From Klebsiella variicola (GTDB lineage: Bacteria > Pseudomonadota > Gammaproteobacteria > Enterobacterales > Enterobacteriaceae): a stretch of 64,000 nucleotides of DNA. Where the stretch lies: positions 1,054,001-1,118,000 of the forward strand of contig NZ_CP010523.2 of NCBI RefSeq assembly GCF_000828055.2, read 5' to 3'. This document shows positions 53,781 to 63,288 of this stretch, one piece after another. Below the pieces are notes generated by a model. That model was not told where the DNA came from. It did no database searches and saw only the letters and a list, made by a program, of their open reading frames with translations. The position numbers were made by a program, and so were the translations under genes. The first letter of the stretch is position 1. Each line of letters opens with the position of its first letter.

Positions 53781-54308
53781 ATGAACCGTTTCATTATCGC
53801 CGATGCGAGCAAATGTATCGGCTGTCGCACTTGCGAAGTGGCCTGCGTGGTGTCCCATCAGGAACATCAGGATTGCGCCGCCCTGACGCCTCACACCTTT
53901 CAACCGCGTATTCACGTGATCAAAGGGGTCAATGTCTCCACGGCGACCGCCTGCCGTCAGTGTGAAGACGCCCCCTGCGCCAACGTCTGCCCGAACGGCG
54001 CCATCAGCCGCGATAAAGGCTTTGTCCATGTGATGCAGGAGCGCTGCATCGGCTGCAAAACCTGCGTTGTTGCCTGCCCGTACGGGGCGATGGAGGTGGT
54101 GGTGCGCCCGGTGATCCGCCATAGCGGCGCCGGACTGAACGTCGTGGCGGAAAAAGCCGAAGCCAACAAGTGCGACCTCTGCTTCCACCGCGAGAGCGGC
54201 CCGGCCTGCATGGAAGTCTGCCCGACGCACGCCCTGGTGTGCGTTGACCGCAATAAACTCGAGCAGATGAATATCGAGAAACGTCGTCGTACGGCGCTGG
54301 CCTGGTAA
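53781..54308 (+). CDS. hydN: Electron transport protein HydN
   Basis: 175 residues ([20 protein letters not shown]), a HycB paralogue with four 4Fe-4S motifs ([39 protein letters not shown]...CMEVC). HydN is associated with formate dehydrogenase H activity in E. coli. Co-transcribed with hypF, 8 bp downstream. Confidence 0.94.
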   Translation: MNRFIIADASKCIGCRTCEVACVVSHQEHQDCAALTPHTFQPRIHVIKGVNVSTATACRQCEDAPCANVCPNGAISRDKGFVHVMQERCIGCKTCVVACPYGAMEVVVRPVIRHSGAGLNVVAEKAEANKCDLCFHRESGPACMEVCPTHALVCVDRNKLEQMNIEKRRRTALAW

Positions 54309-54316
54309 GTCGTGGC

Positions 54317-56551
54317 ATGAACGGGGTGCAAATCCGCATTCGCGGTAAAGTGCAGGGGGTGGGGTTCCGCCCCTTTGTCTGGCAGATGGCCCGGAGGCAG
54401 GCGCGCTGCGGCGATGTCTGTAATGACGGTGACGGCGTCCTGGTGCGGCTGGCCGGGGGCGACGATGGTTTTACTGCCGCCCTGGCTGACCACTGCCCGC
54501 CGCTGGCGCGTATCGACAGCACCGACTGCACCCCTTATTGCTGGACGGCCACGCCGCAGGATTTCACCATCCGCGAGAGCGGGGCGGGATGCATGCGCAC
54601 TCAGATTGTGCCCGATGCCGCGACCTGCCCGGCGTGCCTCGCGGAGATGAACGATCCCCGGGCACGCCGCTACCGCTACCCCTTTATCAACTGCACCCAC
54701 TGCGGGCCGCGGTTAACCATTATCCGCGCCATGCCCTACGACCGGCCCTTCACCGCAATGGCGCCGTTCCCGCTCTGTTCCCCTTGTGAGGCGGAGTTCC
54801 GCGATCCTGCGGATCGCCGTTTTCACGCCCAGCCGGTGGCCTGCCCCGACTGCGGACCGCGGCTGGAATGGCGGGCAGAGGGGGAAACGCTGAACAGCGA
54901 GGCGGCGCTGCAGGCGGCCATCACGCGGCTGGCGGCAGGCGACATCGTGGCGATAAAAGGCATCGGCGGCTTTCATCTGGCCTGCGATGCAGGTAATCCT
55001 ACTGCCGTTGCCACGCTGCGGGCGAGGAAACACCGTCCGGCGAAACCGCTGGCGGTGATGTTGCCGTCAGCGGCGGGCTTACCCGCCGATGCCGCGGCGC
55101 TGATGGGCTCCCCGGCGGCGCCCATCGTACTGATTGCTAAAGCGCAGGTCTCCGGCCTGTGTGACGAGATTGCGCCAGGACTTGCGGAAGTAGGGGTGAT
55201 GCTGCCGTCTAATCCGCTGCAGCATTTGCTTCTGCAGGCCCTGGCGCGCCCCATCGTCATGACCTCCGGCAACCTTAGCGGCCGTCCGCCGGCGTTAAGT
55301 AATGCTCAGGCGCTCAACGACTTAGCCGACATTGCCGACGGCTTTCTCTTGCATAATCGCGACATCCTGCAGCGAATGGATGATTCGCTGGTGCGGTCAA
55401 GCGGTGAAATGCTGCGCCGCGCCCGGGGCTACGTTCCGGATGCGCTGCCGCTGCCGCCGGGGCTACGAGACATCCCGCCGCTGCTGGCTCTCGGCGCGGA
55501 TATGAAAAATACCTTCTGCCTGGCGCGCGGCAGCGAAGCGCTGCTGAGCCAGCACTTTGGCGATCTTGGCGAGGAAGGCGTTGAACAGCAGTGGCGCAGC
55601 ACCCTGCAGCTGATGCAAAGCATTTACGCGTTTGTGCCGCAGCGGGTGGTGGTTGATGCCCACCCCGGCTATCGCTCAACGCAGTGGGCGGCGTCCCTGT
55701 CGCTGCCGGTGGAGACGGTGCTGCATCACCATGCTCATGCCGCGGCGTGCCTGGCCGAGCACCGCTGGCCGCTTGACGGCGGCGACGTTATCGCCCTGAC
55801 CCTCGACGGCATCGGCATGGGGGAGAACGGCGCGCTGTGGGGAGGGGAGTGCCTGCGGGTTAACTATCGCCAGTGCGAACATCTTGGCGGGTTGCCGGCC
55901 GTCGCGCTGCCGGGCGGTGACCTGGCGGCGCGCCAGCCGTGGCGAAATCTGCTGGCTCAGTGCCTGGCCTTTGTCCCTGACTGGCAGGATTATCCGCAGA
56001 CCGCCCCCCTGCGCCAGCGCAACTGGCCGCTGCTGGCGCAGGCCATCGATCGCGGTATTAACGCGCCGCGCGCCTCGTCCTGCGGACGGCTGTTTGATGC
56101 CGTCGCCTGTGCGCTGGATTGCGCGCCGGAGAGCCTGAGCTATGAAGGCGAAGCAGCCTGTCGGCTGGAAGCGCTGGCCGTCAGCTGCCCCGGCGTCAGC
56201 CACCCGGTTACGCTGCCGTGGCGCGACGACGTGCTGGACTTAGCCACCTTCTGGCGACAATGGCTGGGCTGGCAGGCCACCCCGGCGCAGAAAGCCTGGG
56301 CCTTCCATGACGCCCTGGCCTGTGGGCTGGCGGCGATGGCCCGCGACTGCGCCACTGCCCGCGGTATCGAGACGATGGTCTGCAGCGGCGGGGTGCTGCA
56401 TAACCGCTTGCTGGCGGCGCGATTGACCTTTTATCTGGCGGATTTTACTCTGCTGTTGGCGCAGCAGTTGCCGGCCGGCGACGGCGCAATCGCATATGGT
56501 CAGGCGGTGATCGCCGCCGCCCGCGGGCAGGCTCAAGGAACACAACAATGA
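54317..56551 (+). CDS. hypF: Carbamoyltransferase HypF
   Basis: 744 residues. N-terminal acylphosphatase domain ([13 protein letters not shown]), two zinc-finger motifs (CPACLAEM...CTHCGPR and CSPCEAEF...CPDCGPR), a YrdC-like domain ([25 protein letters not shown]), and a Kae1-like domain with [13 protein letters not shown]. It makes carbamoyl-adenylate and loads the HypE terminal Cys, supplying cyanide ligands. Its stop overlaps the start of the nickel transporter gene. Confidence 0.97.
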   Translation: MNGVQIRIRGKVQGVGFRPFVWQMARRQARCGDVCNDGDGVLVRLAGGDDGFTAALADHCPPLARIDSTDCTPYCWTATPQDFTIRESGAGCMRTQIVPDAATCPACLAEMNDPRARRYRYPFINCTHCGPRLTIIRAMPYDRPFTAMAPFPLCSPCEAEFRDPADRRFHAQPVACPDCGPRLEWRAEGETLNSEAALQAAITRLAAGDIVAIKGIGGFHLACDAGNPTAVATLRARKHRPAKPLAVMLPSAAGLPADAAALMGSPAAPIVLIAKAQVSGLCDEIAPGLAEVGVMLPSNPLQHLLLQALARPIVMTSGNLSGRPPALSNAQALNDLADIADGFLLHNRDILQRMDDSLVRSSGEMLRRARGYVPDALPLPPGLRDIPPLLALGADMKNTFCLARGSEALLSQHFGDLGEEGVEQQWRSTLQLMQSIYAFVPQRVVVDAHPGYRSTQWAASLSLPVETVLHHHAHAAACLAEHRWPLDGGDVIALTLDGIGMGENGALWGGECLRVNYRQCEHLGGLPAVALPGGDLAARQPWRNLLAQCLAFVPDWQDYPQTAPLRQRNWPLLAQAIDRGINAPRASSCGRLFDAVACALDCAPESLSYEGEAACRLEALAVSCPGVSHPVTLPWRDDVLDLATFWRQWLGWQATPAQKAWAFHDALACGLAAMARDCATARGIETMVCSGGVLHNRLLAARLTFYLADFTLLLAQQLPAGDGAIAYGQAVIAAARGQAQGTQQ

Positions 56552-57561
56552 TAATGACAGTTTTACGCCAGCAGCCGCGCGCTGCGGGACTGGTGTTGGG
56601 GTTGATCGCGGCGAACTTACTGGCCTGGTGCTGGGCGCTGCAGGCCTTTGGCGACAGCGGCGCGCTGATGGCCGCCAGCCTTCTGGCCTGGGGCTACGGT
56701 CTGCGCCACGCGGTGGATGCCGACCACATCGCGGCGATTGATAACGTGACCCGCAAAATGATGCAGCAGGGGCGGCGGCCTTTCGCCGTCGGGGCCTGGT
56801 TCTCGCTGGGCCACTCATCGATTGTGGTATTGGCCTCGGCGGCGATTGCCGCGACCGCCACGGCCTTCAGCGCGCAGATGAGCTGGCTGCATGACACCGG
56901 TAGCGTCATCGGCACCGCCGTGTCGGCCCTGTTTTTACTGGCGATGGCTTTTATCAACCTGGTGATTTTACGCAGCGTGTGGCGCAGCTTTCGGGCGTGG
57001 AAGCGCGGTGAGAAGGTGAGCGACGAAATCGTCAGCGGCGGCGGCATAATGAGCTGGCTGTTTGGTAAAACCTTCCGTCTGGTCAGCCGCAGCTGGCAGA
57101 TGTACCTGGTCGGCTTCCTGTTCGGCCTCGGTTTTGATACCGCTACCGAAATCGGTGTGCTGGGTATCTCCGCCGCCGGCGCGTCGAGCGGGATTTCCGT
57201 CTGGTCGATTATGGTCTTCCCGGCGCTGTTCGCCAGCGGTATGGCGCTGGTGGATACCCTCGATAACGTGCTGATGGTCGGCGCCTACGGCTGGGCGTTC
57301 AGCAAACCGCAGCGCAAGCTCTATTACAATATGACCATCACCGGCACCTCGGTGGTGGTGGCGCTGTTTATCGGCGGCCTGGAAGCGCTGGGCCTGCTAA
57401 TGGATAAGTTTGCGCTCAGTGGCGGGATATGGCGCTGGGTGGGGATGTTAAACGATAACCTTGGCGATGCCGGATTTGTGGTGGTCGGGTTGTTTGTCGC
57501 CTGTTGGGCGCTGTCGGTGCTTAACTACCGCTGGCGCGGCTACGACAATCTGGCGCGTTAA
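56548..57561 (+). CDS. NiCoT-family nickel/cobalt transporter
   Basis: 337 residues, eight helices. The signature [14 protein letters not shown] in helix II (around residues 52-65) is the HX4DH nickel-binding motif. [17 protein letters not shown] and [18 protein letters not shown] are also diagnostic. It is coupled to hypF by a 4-bp ATGA overlap, so nickel uptake is produced together with hydrogenase maturation. E. coli lacks this gene here and uses NikABCDE. Specificity for Ni over Co is inferred from context. Confidence 0.93.
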   Translation: MIMTVLRQQPRAAGLVLGLIAANLLAWCWALQAFGDSGALMAASLLAWGYGLRHAVDADHIAAIDNVTRKMMQQGRRPFAVGAWFSLGHSSIVVLASAAIAATATAFSAQMSWLHDTGSVIGTAVSALFLLAMAFINLVILRSVWRSFRAWKRGEKVSDEIVSGGGIMSWLFGKTFRLVSRSWQMYLVGFLFGLGFDTATEIGVLGISAAGASSGISVWSIMVFPALFASGMALVDTLDNVLMVGAYGWAFSKPQRKLYYNMTITGTSVVVALFIGGLEALGLLMDKFALSGGIWRWVGMLNDNLGDAGFVVVGLFVACWALSVLNYRWRGYDNLAR

Positions 57562-57574
57562 TCTGGATATTTTC

Positions 57575-57622
57575 CCGGCTTGCGCTGTGCTTAGCCGGGC
57601 TACCCTACCTGCCCGGCGGCGC
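57575..57622. repeat. REP-like element after the nickel transporter gene
   Basis: GCGCTGTGCTTAGCCGGGCTAC followed by GCCCGGCGGCGCTG resembles a degenerate REP unit and contains short inverted arms; may serve as the 3' end of hydN-hypF-nickel transporter mRNA. Confidence 0.6.
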
Positions 57623-58064
57623 TGCTCTGACCCAGGTCCTGGCGATGCATCGCTCTGCGTCAATAATCTCAATTACTTAACTCATTGAAAAATTATTATT
57701 TTTTATCAAATCTTCATTTTCCCCCGTTTTAACGACCCGAAGCATCTGTGATTTACCTCTTATTTACATAATTTAAACCACTCGTTAACTGGATAAAAAC
57801 ACGACAGCCTCGTTATAGTAGTTTTGTAAAATAAAACTAAGTTGTACAGAGTGCAACAATGGCGAGATGTTCATGGAGATCGTTACCGCGCCGCACCTTG
57901 CGGCCAGAAACGTGTGGCTTGCGTTACCTGGTGAAGCAACATGACAACCCAGGCAGCCCATCCTCATCTCCGGACGCGGCAAAACGGACGCATCAGGCTG
58001 AAGTCACTTATTTCGTCACTACATCGTTTTCCTGATAAACATAATGAAACCCTGCGAGGAAACC
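57623..58064. other. AT-rich intergenic region before MFS gene
   Basis: No gene seen. It contains a perfect inverted repeat TAGTTTT (57819-57825) / AAAACTA (57833-57839) that could be an operator for the IclR regulator downstream, in front of a probable promoter for the MFS gene. Confidence 0.4.
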
Positions 58065-59399
58065 ATGACCGATCAATTACCGAACCGCGCTATCGATAAC
58101 GATGCGCTGGAAAAAGAGACCATGCGGCGGGTTATCTGGCGCATCCTGCCTTTCCTGGTTGTCAGCTACCTGGTGTCGATTATTGACCGGGGCAATATTG
58201 GTATGGCTGCGCTGCAGATGAATGAGGATCTGGGCCTGAGTAAGGCGGCTTTTGGCTTCGCCAGCAGTTTGTATTTTGTCGCCTATTTTATCTTTGAGGT
58301 GCCCAGCAACCTGGCGATGCAGAAGGTGGGGGCGCGCTTGTGGATCCCGCGCATTATGATCAGTTGGGGAGTGGTATCGATGTGTATGGCGCTGGTGCAG
58401 AACACCACCTCCCTTTACATCGTCCGTTTTTTACTGGGCGCTGCCGAAGCGGGCTTTTTTCCGGGCGTGGTACTCTATCTTACCTGGTGGATCCCGTCAC
58501 GCTACCGTGCGCGTATTATTGCCTCTTTTATGGTGGCCATTCCGCTGGCTAACTTTATCGGCTCACCGCTTTCAGGGCTGATCCTGATGCTGGATGGCTG
58601 GTTAGGGCTGCGCGGCTGGCATCTGTTATTCATTATTGAAGGGTTGCCGGCGGTGCTGCTGGGGATTGCCGCTTTCTTTATTTTGCGCGACCGCCCGCAT
58701 CAGGCTGGCTGGTTAAACGACCGGCAGAAGACGTGGCTGGAAAACACGCTTCAGGCGGAGCGCCAACAGCAGAAACAGATCGGCCATACCACCACATGGC
58801 AACTGTTGAAGCATCGCCAAATCTGGCTGATGGCGTTGATTTACGCCGGTGCGTCGTCTGCCGGCACCACGCTTAGCGTCTGGTCTCCACAGCTGCTGAA
58901 GTCGTTCCATCTTGATAACCTGACCACCGGGCTGCTGAATGCCATCCCCTATGGACTGGCGTCGGTGCTGATGATTGTCTGGGGACGCAGTTCGGACCGG
59001 AAAAATGAACGCCGCTGGCACACGGCGCTTACCCTCTTTATGATTGCGGCTGGCGTGTTCGCGGCGTTTATCAATCTGTCGCTTCCGGCCACCATTATGA
59101 TCCTCAGTACCATACTGATTGGCGCTTATGCGGCGAAGGGCCCCTTCTGGGCGCTGGCATCGGGCTGGATGAGCAGCACGTCAGCCGCCGCCGGGCTGGC
59201 GGCCATCGGCGCGATCGCCAACCTGATTGGCGGCGCGGTGATGGTGAATGCCTATGGCATTATTAGCGAACGGACAGGAAGCCATACGCTGGCGATGCTG
59301 CCGCTGGCCGCCTTGTGTCTGGCAGGCGGCATTGCGGTGCTGGCCATGGGACGGCGTTACTCGCAGACTGCCAGGCAGGAAAAACAGATGACCCATTAA
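58065..59399 (+). CDS. MFS transporter, anion:cation symporter type
   Basis: 444 residues from the ATG at 58065 behind GCGAGGA (MTDQLPNRAIDNDALEKETM); an ATG seven codons upstream is possible. Twelve helices; early DRGNIGMAALQMNEDLGLS and FEVPSNLAMQKVGARLWIPRIMISWG are typical of ACS-family carboxylate transporters (tartrate, glucarate, 4-hydroxyphenylacetate types). It faces the IclR gene and is near the RraA/dehydrogenase pair, so it probably imports their substrate. Confidence 0.9.
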   Translation: MTDQLPNRAIDNDALEKETMRRVIWRILPFLVVSYLVSIIDRGNIGMAALQMNEDLGLSKAAFGFASSLYFVAYFIFEVPSNLAMQKVGARLWIPRIMISWGVVSMCMALVQNTTSLYIVRFLLGAAEAGFFPGVVLYLTWWIPSRYRARIIASFMVAIPLANFIGSPLSGLILMLDGWLGLRGWHLLFIIEGLPAVLLGIAAFFILRDRPHQAGWLNDRQKTWLENTLQAERQQQKQIGHTTTWQLLKHRQIWLMALIYAGASSAGTTLSVWSPQLLKSFHLDNLTTGLLNAIPYGLASVLMIVWGRSSDRKNERRWHTALTLFMIAAGVFAAFINLSLPATIMILSTILIGAYAAKGPFWALASGWMSSTSAAAGLAAIGAIANLIGGAVMVNAYGIISERTGSHTLAMLPLAALCLAGGIAVLAMGRRYSQTARQEKQMTH

Positions 59400-59407
59400 T
59401 AAGCAAA

Positions 59408-59430
59408 GGCGGGATTTTTCCCGCCTTCTT
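59408..59430. terminator. Terminator between MFS and IclR genes
   Basis: GGCGGGA (59408-59414) pairs with TCCCGCC (59419-59425) around TTTT, followed by TTCTT. It is shared by convergent genes. Confidence 0.85.
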
Positions 59431-59438
59431 AGCCAATC

Positions 59439-60158
59439 TTACTCTTTCAGACCGTAAAACCTTTCGCAGAATGGCTTGCTGGCGCCTAGCTTGAGCGACA
59501 GGCGGTTGGCCGTCTCCTGCATGAGCTGGCTGATGCCGTTTTCTTTACGATCTTCCGTCAGACGCGATGCCGGCCCGGTCAGGGCCAGCGCCGCGATCAG
59601 TTTATCGTGGACGCCAAACACCGGCATTGCGAAGGCCGCGGTGTGCGGGTCGCGCGCGCCGGAGGTATAGAACGGCAGCGTCGGTTCGTCTTCCTGCAAC
59701 GATTCACCCAATCCCCAGTGGCGTAAAACCTTGCTGATAGCGGAACCATCCAGCGGGAACTGGCTGCCGGGCAGGTTGCTGTGGCGTAATCCCTGGGAGG
59801 CTTCGGCGCGGAACAGACACAGGCGCTGTCCCCCCTCAATCACATACCAGCTCGCGCTTTCGCTGGAGGCCTGTGACAGCGCCTGCAATTCCGGCTGTAC
59901 GACTCTGGCAAGTTCAAATGATTGCTCATAGAGCTTGCCGAGATAGAGCAGACGGTGGCCGAGCGTATAGGTGCCATCGTCGTGCCGGATGATGTAGTTC
60001 ATTCGCTCAAGCGAATTCATCAGGCGATAAACGGTTGTTTTGTGATATCCCGAAAGCTGGGCCAGCTCCGTTAACGTCAGACTGTCATTACCGGGACGGA
60101 AGCAATCAAGTAAAGCCAGCGCCTTTTCAACGGCAATTACGCCTTCATTCCCCATCAT
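59439..60158 (-). CDS. IclR-family transcriptional regulator
   Basis: 239 residues from the ATG at 60158 behind AAGGAG (MMGNEGVIAVEKALALLDCF). The N-terminal winged helix (LTLTELAQLSGYHKTTVYRLMNSLERMNYI) precedes the IclR ligand-binding domain with GARDPHTAAFAMPVFGVHDKLIAALALTG. Divergent from the RraA-family gene across 163 bp. It likely senses an organic acid. Confidence 0.92.
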   Translation of the reverse strand: MMGNEGVIAVEKALALLDCFRPGNDSLTLTELAQLSGYHKTTVYRLMNSLERMNYIIRHDDGTYTLGHRLLYLGKLYEQSFELARVVQPELQALSQASSESASWYVIEGGQRLCLFRAEASQGLRHSNLPGSQFPLDGSAISKVLRHWGLGESLQEDEPTLPFYTSGARDPHTAAFAMPVFGVHDKLIAALALTGPASRLTEDRKENGISQLMQETANRLSLKLGASKPFCERFYGLKE

Positions 60159-60321
60159 GTTCTCCTTTTTGCCGAACAAAATTGTACCTGAATTTTGTGA
60201 GTAACTTCGTGTTTACATCACAAACAACTTCGCAACACTGGCGAAAAGCGAAGCAATGTTCGTATAGTTGTTTTATATAGTACACGTGAGTTGTATCTAG
60301 TAAAACAAATGGAGAGTAACC

Positions 60322-61017
60322 ATGCCTGCTTCGCAACAGAAACTCATCAACTTTGATATTGCGCGTGTTGACGCGGAAGAGGTCCGCCAGGCCGCCGAAT
60401 TTCAGGCCGCCATTCTGGCTGACGTGGCCGGACGCCGTGGCACATTACATGGCCGCATCAAGCCGCTGGCGCCGCATATGGCGGTTGCCGGGCCAGCGAT
60501 TACCGTAGAGGTCCGCCCGGGGGATAACCTCGCTATTCACGCCGCAATGGCCGTCGCCAAACCTGGCGATGTGCTGGTCATCGACGGGAAGGGCGATCTC
60601 TCCTGCGCGCTGCTGGGAGAGATCATGGCCACGCTGGCCCAGGCCAGCGGTATCGCAGGGATTATCATTGACGGTGCCGTTCGCGATGCGGAAACCTTAA
60701 GTAACCAACTCTTTCCGGTTTTCGCCGCCGGCCTGAATCCGTGCGGCCCCACCAAGTTCATTCCAGGCAGGGTCAATCACGCTATTTCAGTCGGTGGCGC
60801 CGCCGTGCAGGCAGGTGACTTAGTGGTAGGGGATATTGACGGCGTGGTCGTTATCCCGCGCGATGAAGTTCGCACCATCATCGAACTGGCGAAAGGCAAA
60901 CTGGCGATGGAATCAAAACGTCTGGTTGCTATCCGCGACGGCGACCTTCGTCCGCACTGGCTGGAGAGCGCTCTGCGTCAGGCAGGGATGCTGAGCGAAG
61001 GGGAGACACTGCCATGA
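60322..61017 (+). CDS. RraA-family (HMG/CHA aldolase-type) protein
   Basis: 231 residues behind GGAGAG (MPASQQKLINFDIARVDAEE). Fold signatures: KPGDVLVIDGKGDLSCALLGEIMA and IAGIIIDGAVRDAETL, where the Arg of AVRD and a following Asp bind pyruvyl group and metal in class II pyruvate aldolases. Family members cleave 4-hydroxy-4-methyl-2-oxoglutarate or decarboxylate oxaloacetate; others inhibit RNase E. In this catabolic context an aldolase or decarboxylase is more likely. It overlaps the dehydrogenase gene by 4 bp. Confidence 0.88.
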   Translation: MPASQQKLINFDIARVDAEEVRQAAEFQAAILADVAGRRGTLHGRIKPLAPHMAVAGPAITVEVRPGDNLAIHAAMAVAKPGDVLVIDGKGDLSCALLGEIMATLAQASGIAGIIIDGAVRDAETLSNQLFPVFAAGLNPCGPTKFIPGRVNHAISVGGAAVQAGDLVVGDIDGVVVIPRDEVRTIIELAKGKLAMESKRLVAIRDGDLRPHWLESALRQAGMLSEGETLP

Positions 61018-61961
61018 GCGCTAAAAACGTCATCCTGATTACCGGCAGCGATTTGGCTGCAGCAGCGCTGGAGATGCTGGAAGATTACGAGCTTGTCTTT
61101 GCCGGCCGCCAGCCAACAGAATCCCAGCTGATAGCCTTGTGCCAGCAGCACAATCCGCTCGCGATACTGGTGCGCTATGGCAAAATCACGGCCGCCGTCA
61201 TGGATGCCGCCCCGGCATTGAAGGTGATTGCCAAACATGGCAGCGGCATTGATGTCATTGACGTTGAGGCGGCCACCGCGCGCGGCATAATGGTTCGCGC
61301 GGCGACGGGGGCCAATGCCGCCGCGGTTTCCGAACACACCTGGGCGTTAATTCTGGCCTGTGCCAAGTCGGTCATTCCGCTTGACCGCCGCCTGCGTGAA
61401 GGGCACTGGGATAAATCAACGCATAAATCACTCGAACTTGAGGGCAGAACGCTGGGACTGGTCGGCCTCGGCGCTATTGGCAGCCGTGTGGCGAAAATTG
61501 CCGTCGCCTTTGGTATGAAGGTTCTGGCTTACGATCCCTACGCGAAAACGGTCCCGCCGGAATGTGAACGTGTTGACGAACTCAAAGACCTGCTGATGCA
61601 GGCCGATGTTCTGTCCCTTCATTGTCCCTTGACGCAACATAACAGAGGAATGATCAATGCCGCCACGCTGGCGCAGTGTAAGCCGGGCGCTATCCTGGTG
61701 AATACTGCGCGCGGCGGGTTGATTGACGATGTGGCGCTGGCCGCAGCATTAAAAGCGGGGACCTTGCGCTGGGCGGCGCTCGACAGCTTTCACAGTGAAC
61801 CACTCACCACGCCGCATATCTGGCAGGCGATTGATAATGTCATTCTGTCTCCGCATGTGGGTGGCGTTAGCGATGCCTCTTACGTGAAAATGGGGACCGC
61901 CGCCGCAGCCAACATTCTGCAGGTGCTGCAGGAGTCGGCTCAGACAGAAACAACGTTTTGA
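61014..61961 (+). CDS. D-2-hydroxyacid dehydrogenase (SerA-like)
   Basis: 315 residues (MSAKNVILITGSDLAAAALE). NAD-binding GLVGLGAIGSRVAK (around residue 145), the catalytic Arg in NTARGGLIDD, Glu in HSEPLTTP and His in LSPHVGGVSD are all in place. No ACT domain, so it is a catabolic-type enzyme. It would interconvert a 2-hydroxyacid and a 2-oxoacid that the RraA-family partner makes or uses. Confidence 0.92.
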   Translation: MSAKNVILITGSDLAAAALEMLEDYELVFAGRQPTESQLIALCQQHNPLAILVRYGKITAAVMDAAPALKVIAKHGSGIDVIDVEAATARGIMVRAATGANAAAVSEHTWALILACAKSVIPLDRRLREGHWDKSTHKSLELEGRTLGLVGLGAIGSRVAKIAVAFGMKVLAYDPYAKTVPPECERVDELKDLLMQADVLSLHCPLTQHNRGMINAATLAQCKPGAILVNTARGGLIDDVALAAALKAGTLRWAALDSFHSEPLTTPHIWQAIDNVILSPHVGGVSDASYVKMGTAAAANILQVLQESAQTETTF

Positions 61962-62047
61962 GTGTTAACCGAACCTGCGCTCCCGGTTAATTTTTCGGCA
62001 CTCTGTTTTCCGTGGCGCAGGGAGCGGCCAGACGCCGCCCCTGCGCC

Positions 62048-62130
62048 GGCGGCGCTGCGCTTGCGCGGGCCTACAGTATATGAGCTTACGGGCGGCCTCC
62101 GTAGGCCGGGTAAGCGTAGCGCCACCCGGC
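62048..62130. repeat. REP/BIME element between dehydrogenase gene and norW
   Basis: GGCGCTGCGCTTGCGCGGGCCTAC and, in inverse orientation, CGTAGGCCGGGTAAGCGTAGCGCC are paired REP units in the 193-bp gap between convergent genes. No other feature seen there. Confidence 0.8.
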
Positions 62131-62154
62131 AAAACAGGGCTGCCTGGACGGTAA

Positions 62155-63288
62155 TCAACTCACCAGTTGCTTGAGCAGCGCAAAGGCTTCTTTCATCTTG
62201 TCTTCGCTGACCACAAAGGCACGCAGTTGATTCTCTGCATCCAGGCCTTTCGCCACCAGCCCCTCTTTGGCGGCCACGATATTCCACGTCAGATCGTCGC
62301 GGCGGGTGTCGCCGGCCAGATGCAGCGGCAGATCCGGGGTTTTCACTTTCACCAGCATTGGCGGCAATGTGAGCTCGCCCGTCTGCGCCAGAAGGTTTTT
62401 ACTCAGGCACATGGCGCTGAGTAAAATCGGCTGCAGGAACGGCAGTACCGTACCGTTGATTTCCGCGCAGTCGCCGAGGGCGTAAATCGCCGGGTCGCTG
62501 GTTTGCAGCTGGTTATTGACCACCACGCCGCGGTTAATCTGCAATCCAGCGTGGCGCGCCAGCGACGTTTCCGGGCGCAGGCCGGCGGCGGCCACCACCG
62601 CATCGACGGTTATCGCGCGCTGGCGATCGAGGCTGACGCGGATGCCGTCGGCGGTGTGTTCCAGCCCTTCGAGCTGCGTTTTCAGCATCAGATGTACGCC
62701 CATCTCGGTAAGCCGATGCTGCAGGCGGCTGCTGGCCTCCGGCGGCATCAGCGCCGCCAGCACGCTGGCTGAGTTATCGACTACCGTTACCGCTTTACCG
62801 GCGCGGCAGAAATCCATCGCCAGTTCGCAGCCAATCAGGCCGCCGCCGACGATCAGCACCCGCCTGGCGTCGTGCAGCTGGCTCTGCGCCGCGCCGTATT
62901 CGCGCTGGCTGTTCAGCGTCAGCATCAGCTCGCGTCCCGGTACCGGCGGGATAAACGGCGTCGCCCCGGTGGCCAGTACCAGTTTGTCGTAGCGCCACTG
63001 GTTATCCTGGCTCTTCACTAACCGGTTTTCGGCGTCGATATCGCTCACCCAGGTATGGGGAAACAGACGCAGATTATACTGCTCGGCGAACTCGCCGGCG
63101 CTTTGCAGGGTCAGATCGTCGGCCTTCTGCCCGCGGCTGATGACATGGCTGAGGTCGGGTTTGTTGTATTCATCCATGCTATCGGCGGCGATTAAGGTCA
63201 GCGGGATTTGCGTATCCTGCTTACGGATATTTTTCACCAGCTGTCGGGCCGCGAAGCCCGAGCCGATGATGACGATGCCATCACTCAT
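62155..63288 (-). CDS. norW: Nitric oxide reductase FlRd-NAD(+) reductase NorW
   Basis: 377 residues ([20 protein letters not shown]). FAD-binding GSGFAA at the N-terminus, a second Rossmann motif, [17 protein letters not shown] (around residue 145), and a [14 protein letters not shown] site. It passes electrons from NADH to the rubredoxin domain of NorV. It overlaps norV by 4 bp and matches the E. coli protein in length. Confidence 0.95.
   Translation of the reverse strand: MSDGIVIIGSGFAARQLVKNIRKQDTQIPLTLIAADSMDEYNKPDLSHVISRGQKADDLTLQSAGEFAEQYNLRLFPHTWVSDIDAENRLVKSQDNQWRYDKLVLATGATPFIPPVPGRELMLTLNSQREYGAAQSQLHDARRVLIVGGGLIGCELAMDFCRAGKAVTVVDNSASVLAALMPPEASSRLQHRLTEMGVHLMLKTQLEGLEHTADGIRVSLDRQRAITVDAVVAAAGLRPETSLARHAGLQINRGVVVNNQLQTSDPAIYALGDCAEINGTVLPFLQPILLSAMCLSKNLLAQTGELTLPPMLVKVKTPDLPLHLAGDTRRDDLTWNIVAAKEGLVAKGLDAENQLRAFVVSEDKMKEAFALLKQLVS

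Noticed and set aside
57785..57982. Short minus-strand frame in the gap before the MFS gene
   Set aside because: No supporting start signal or recognisable product; the region looks regulatory.
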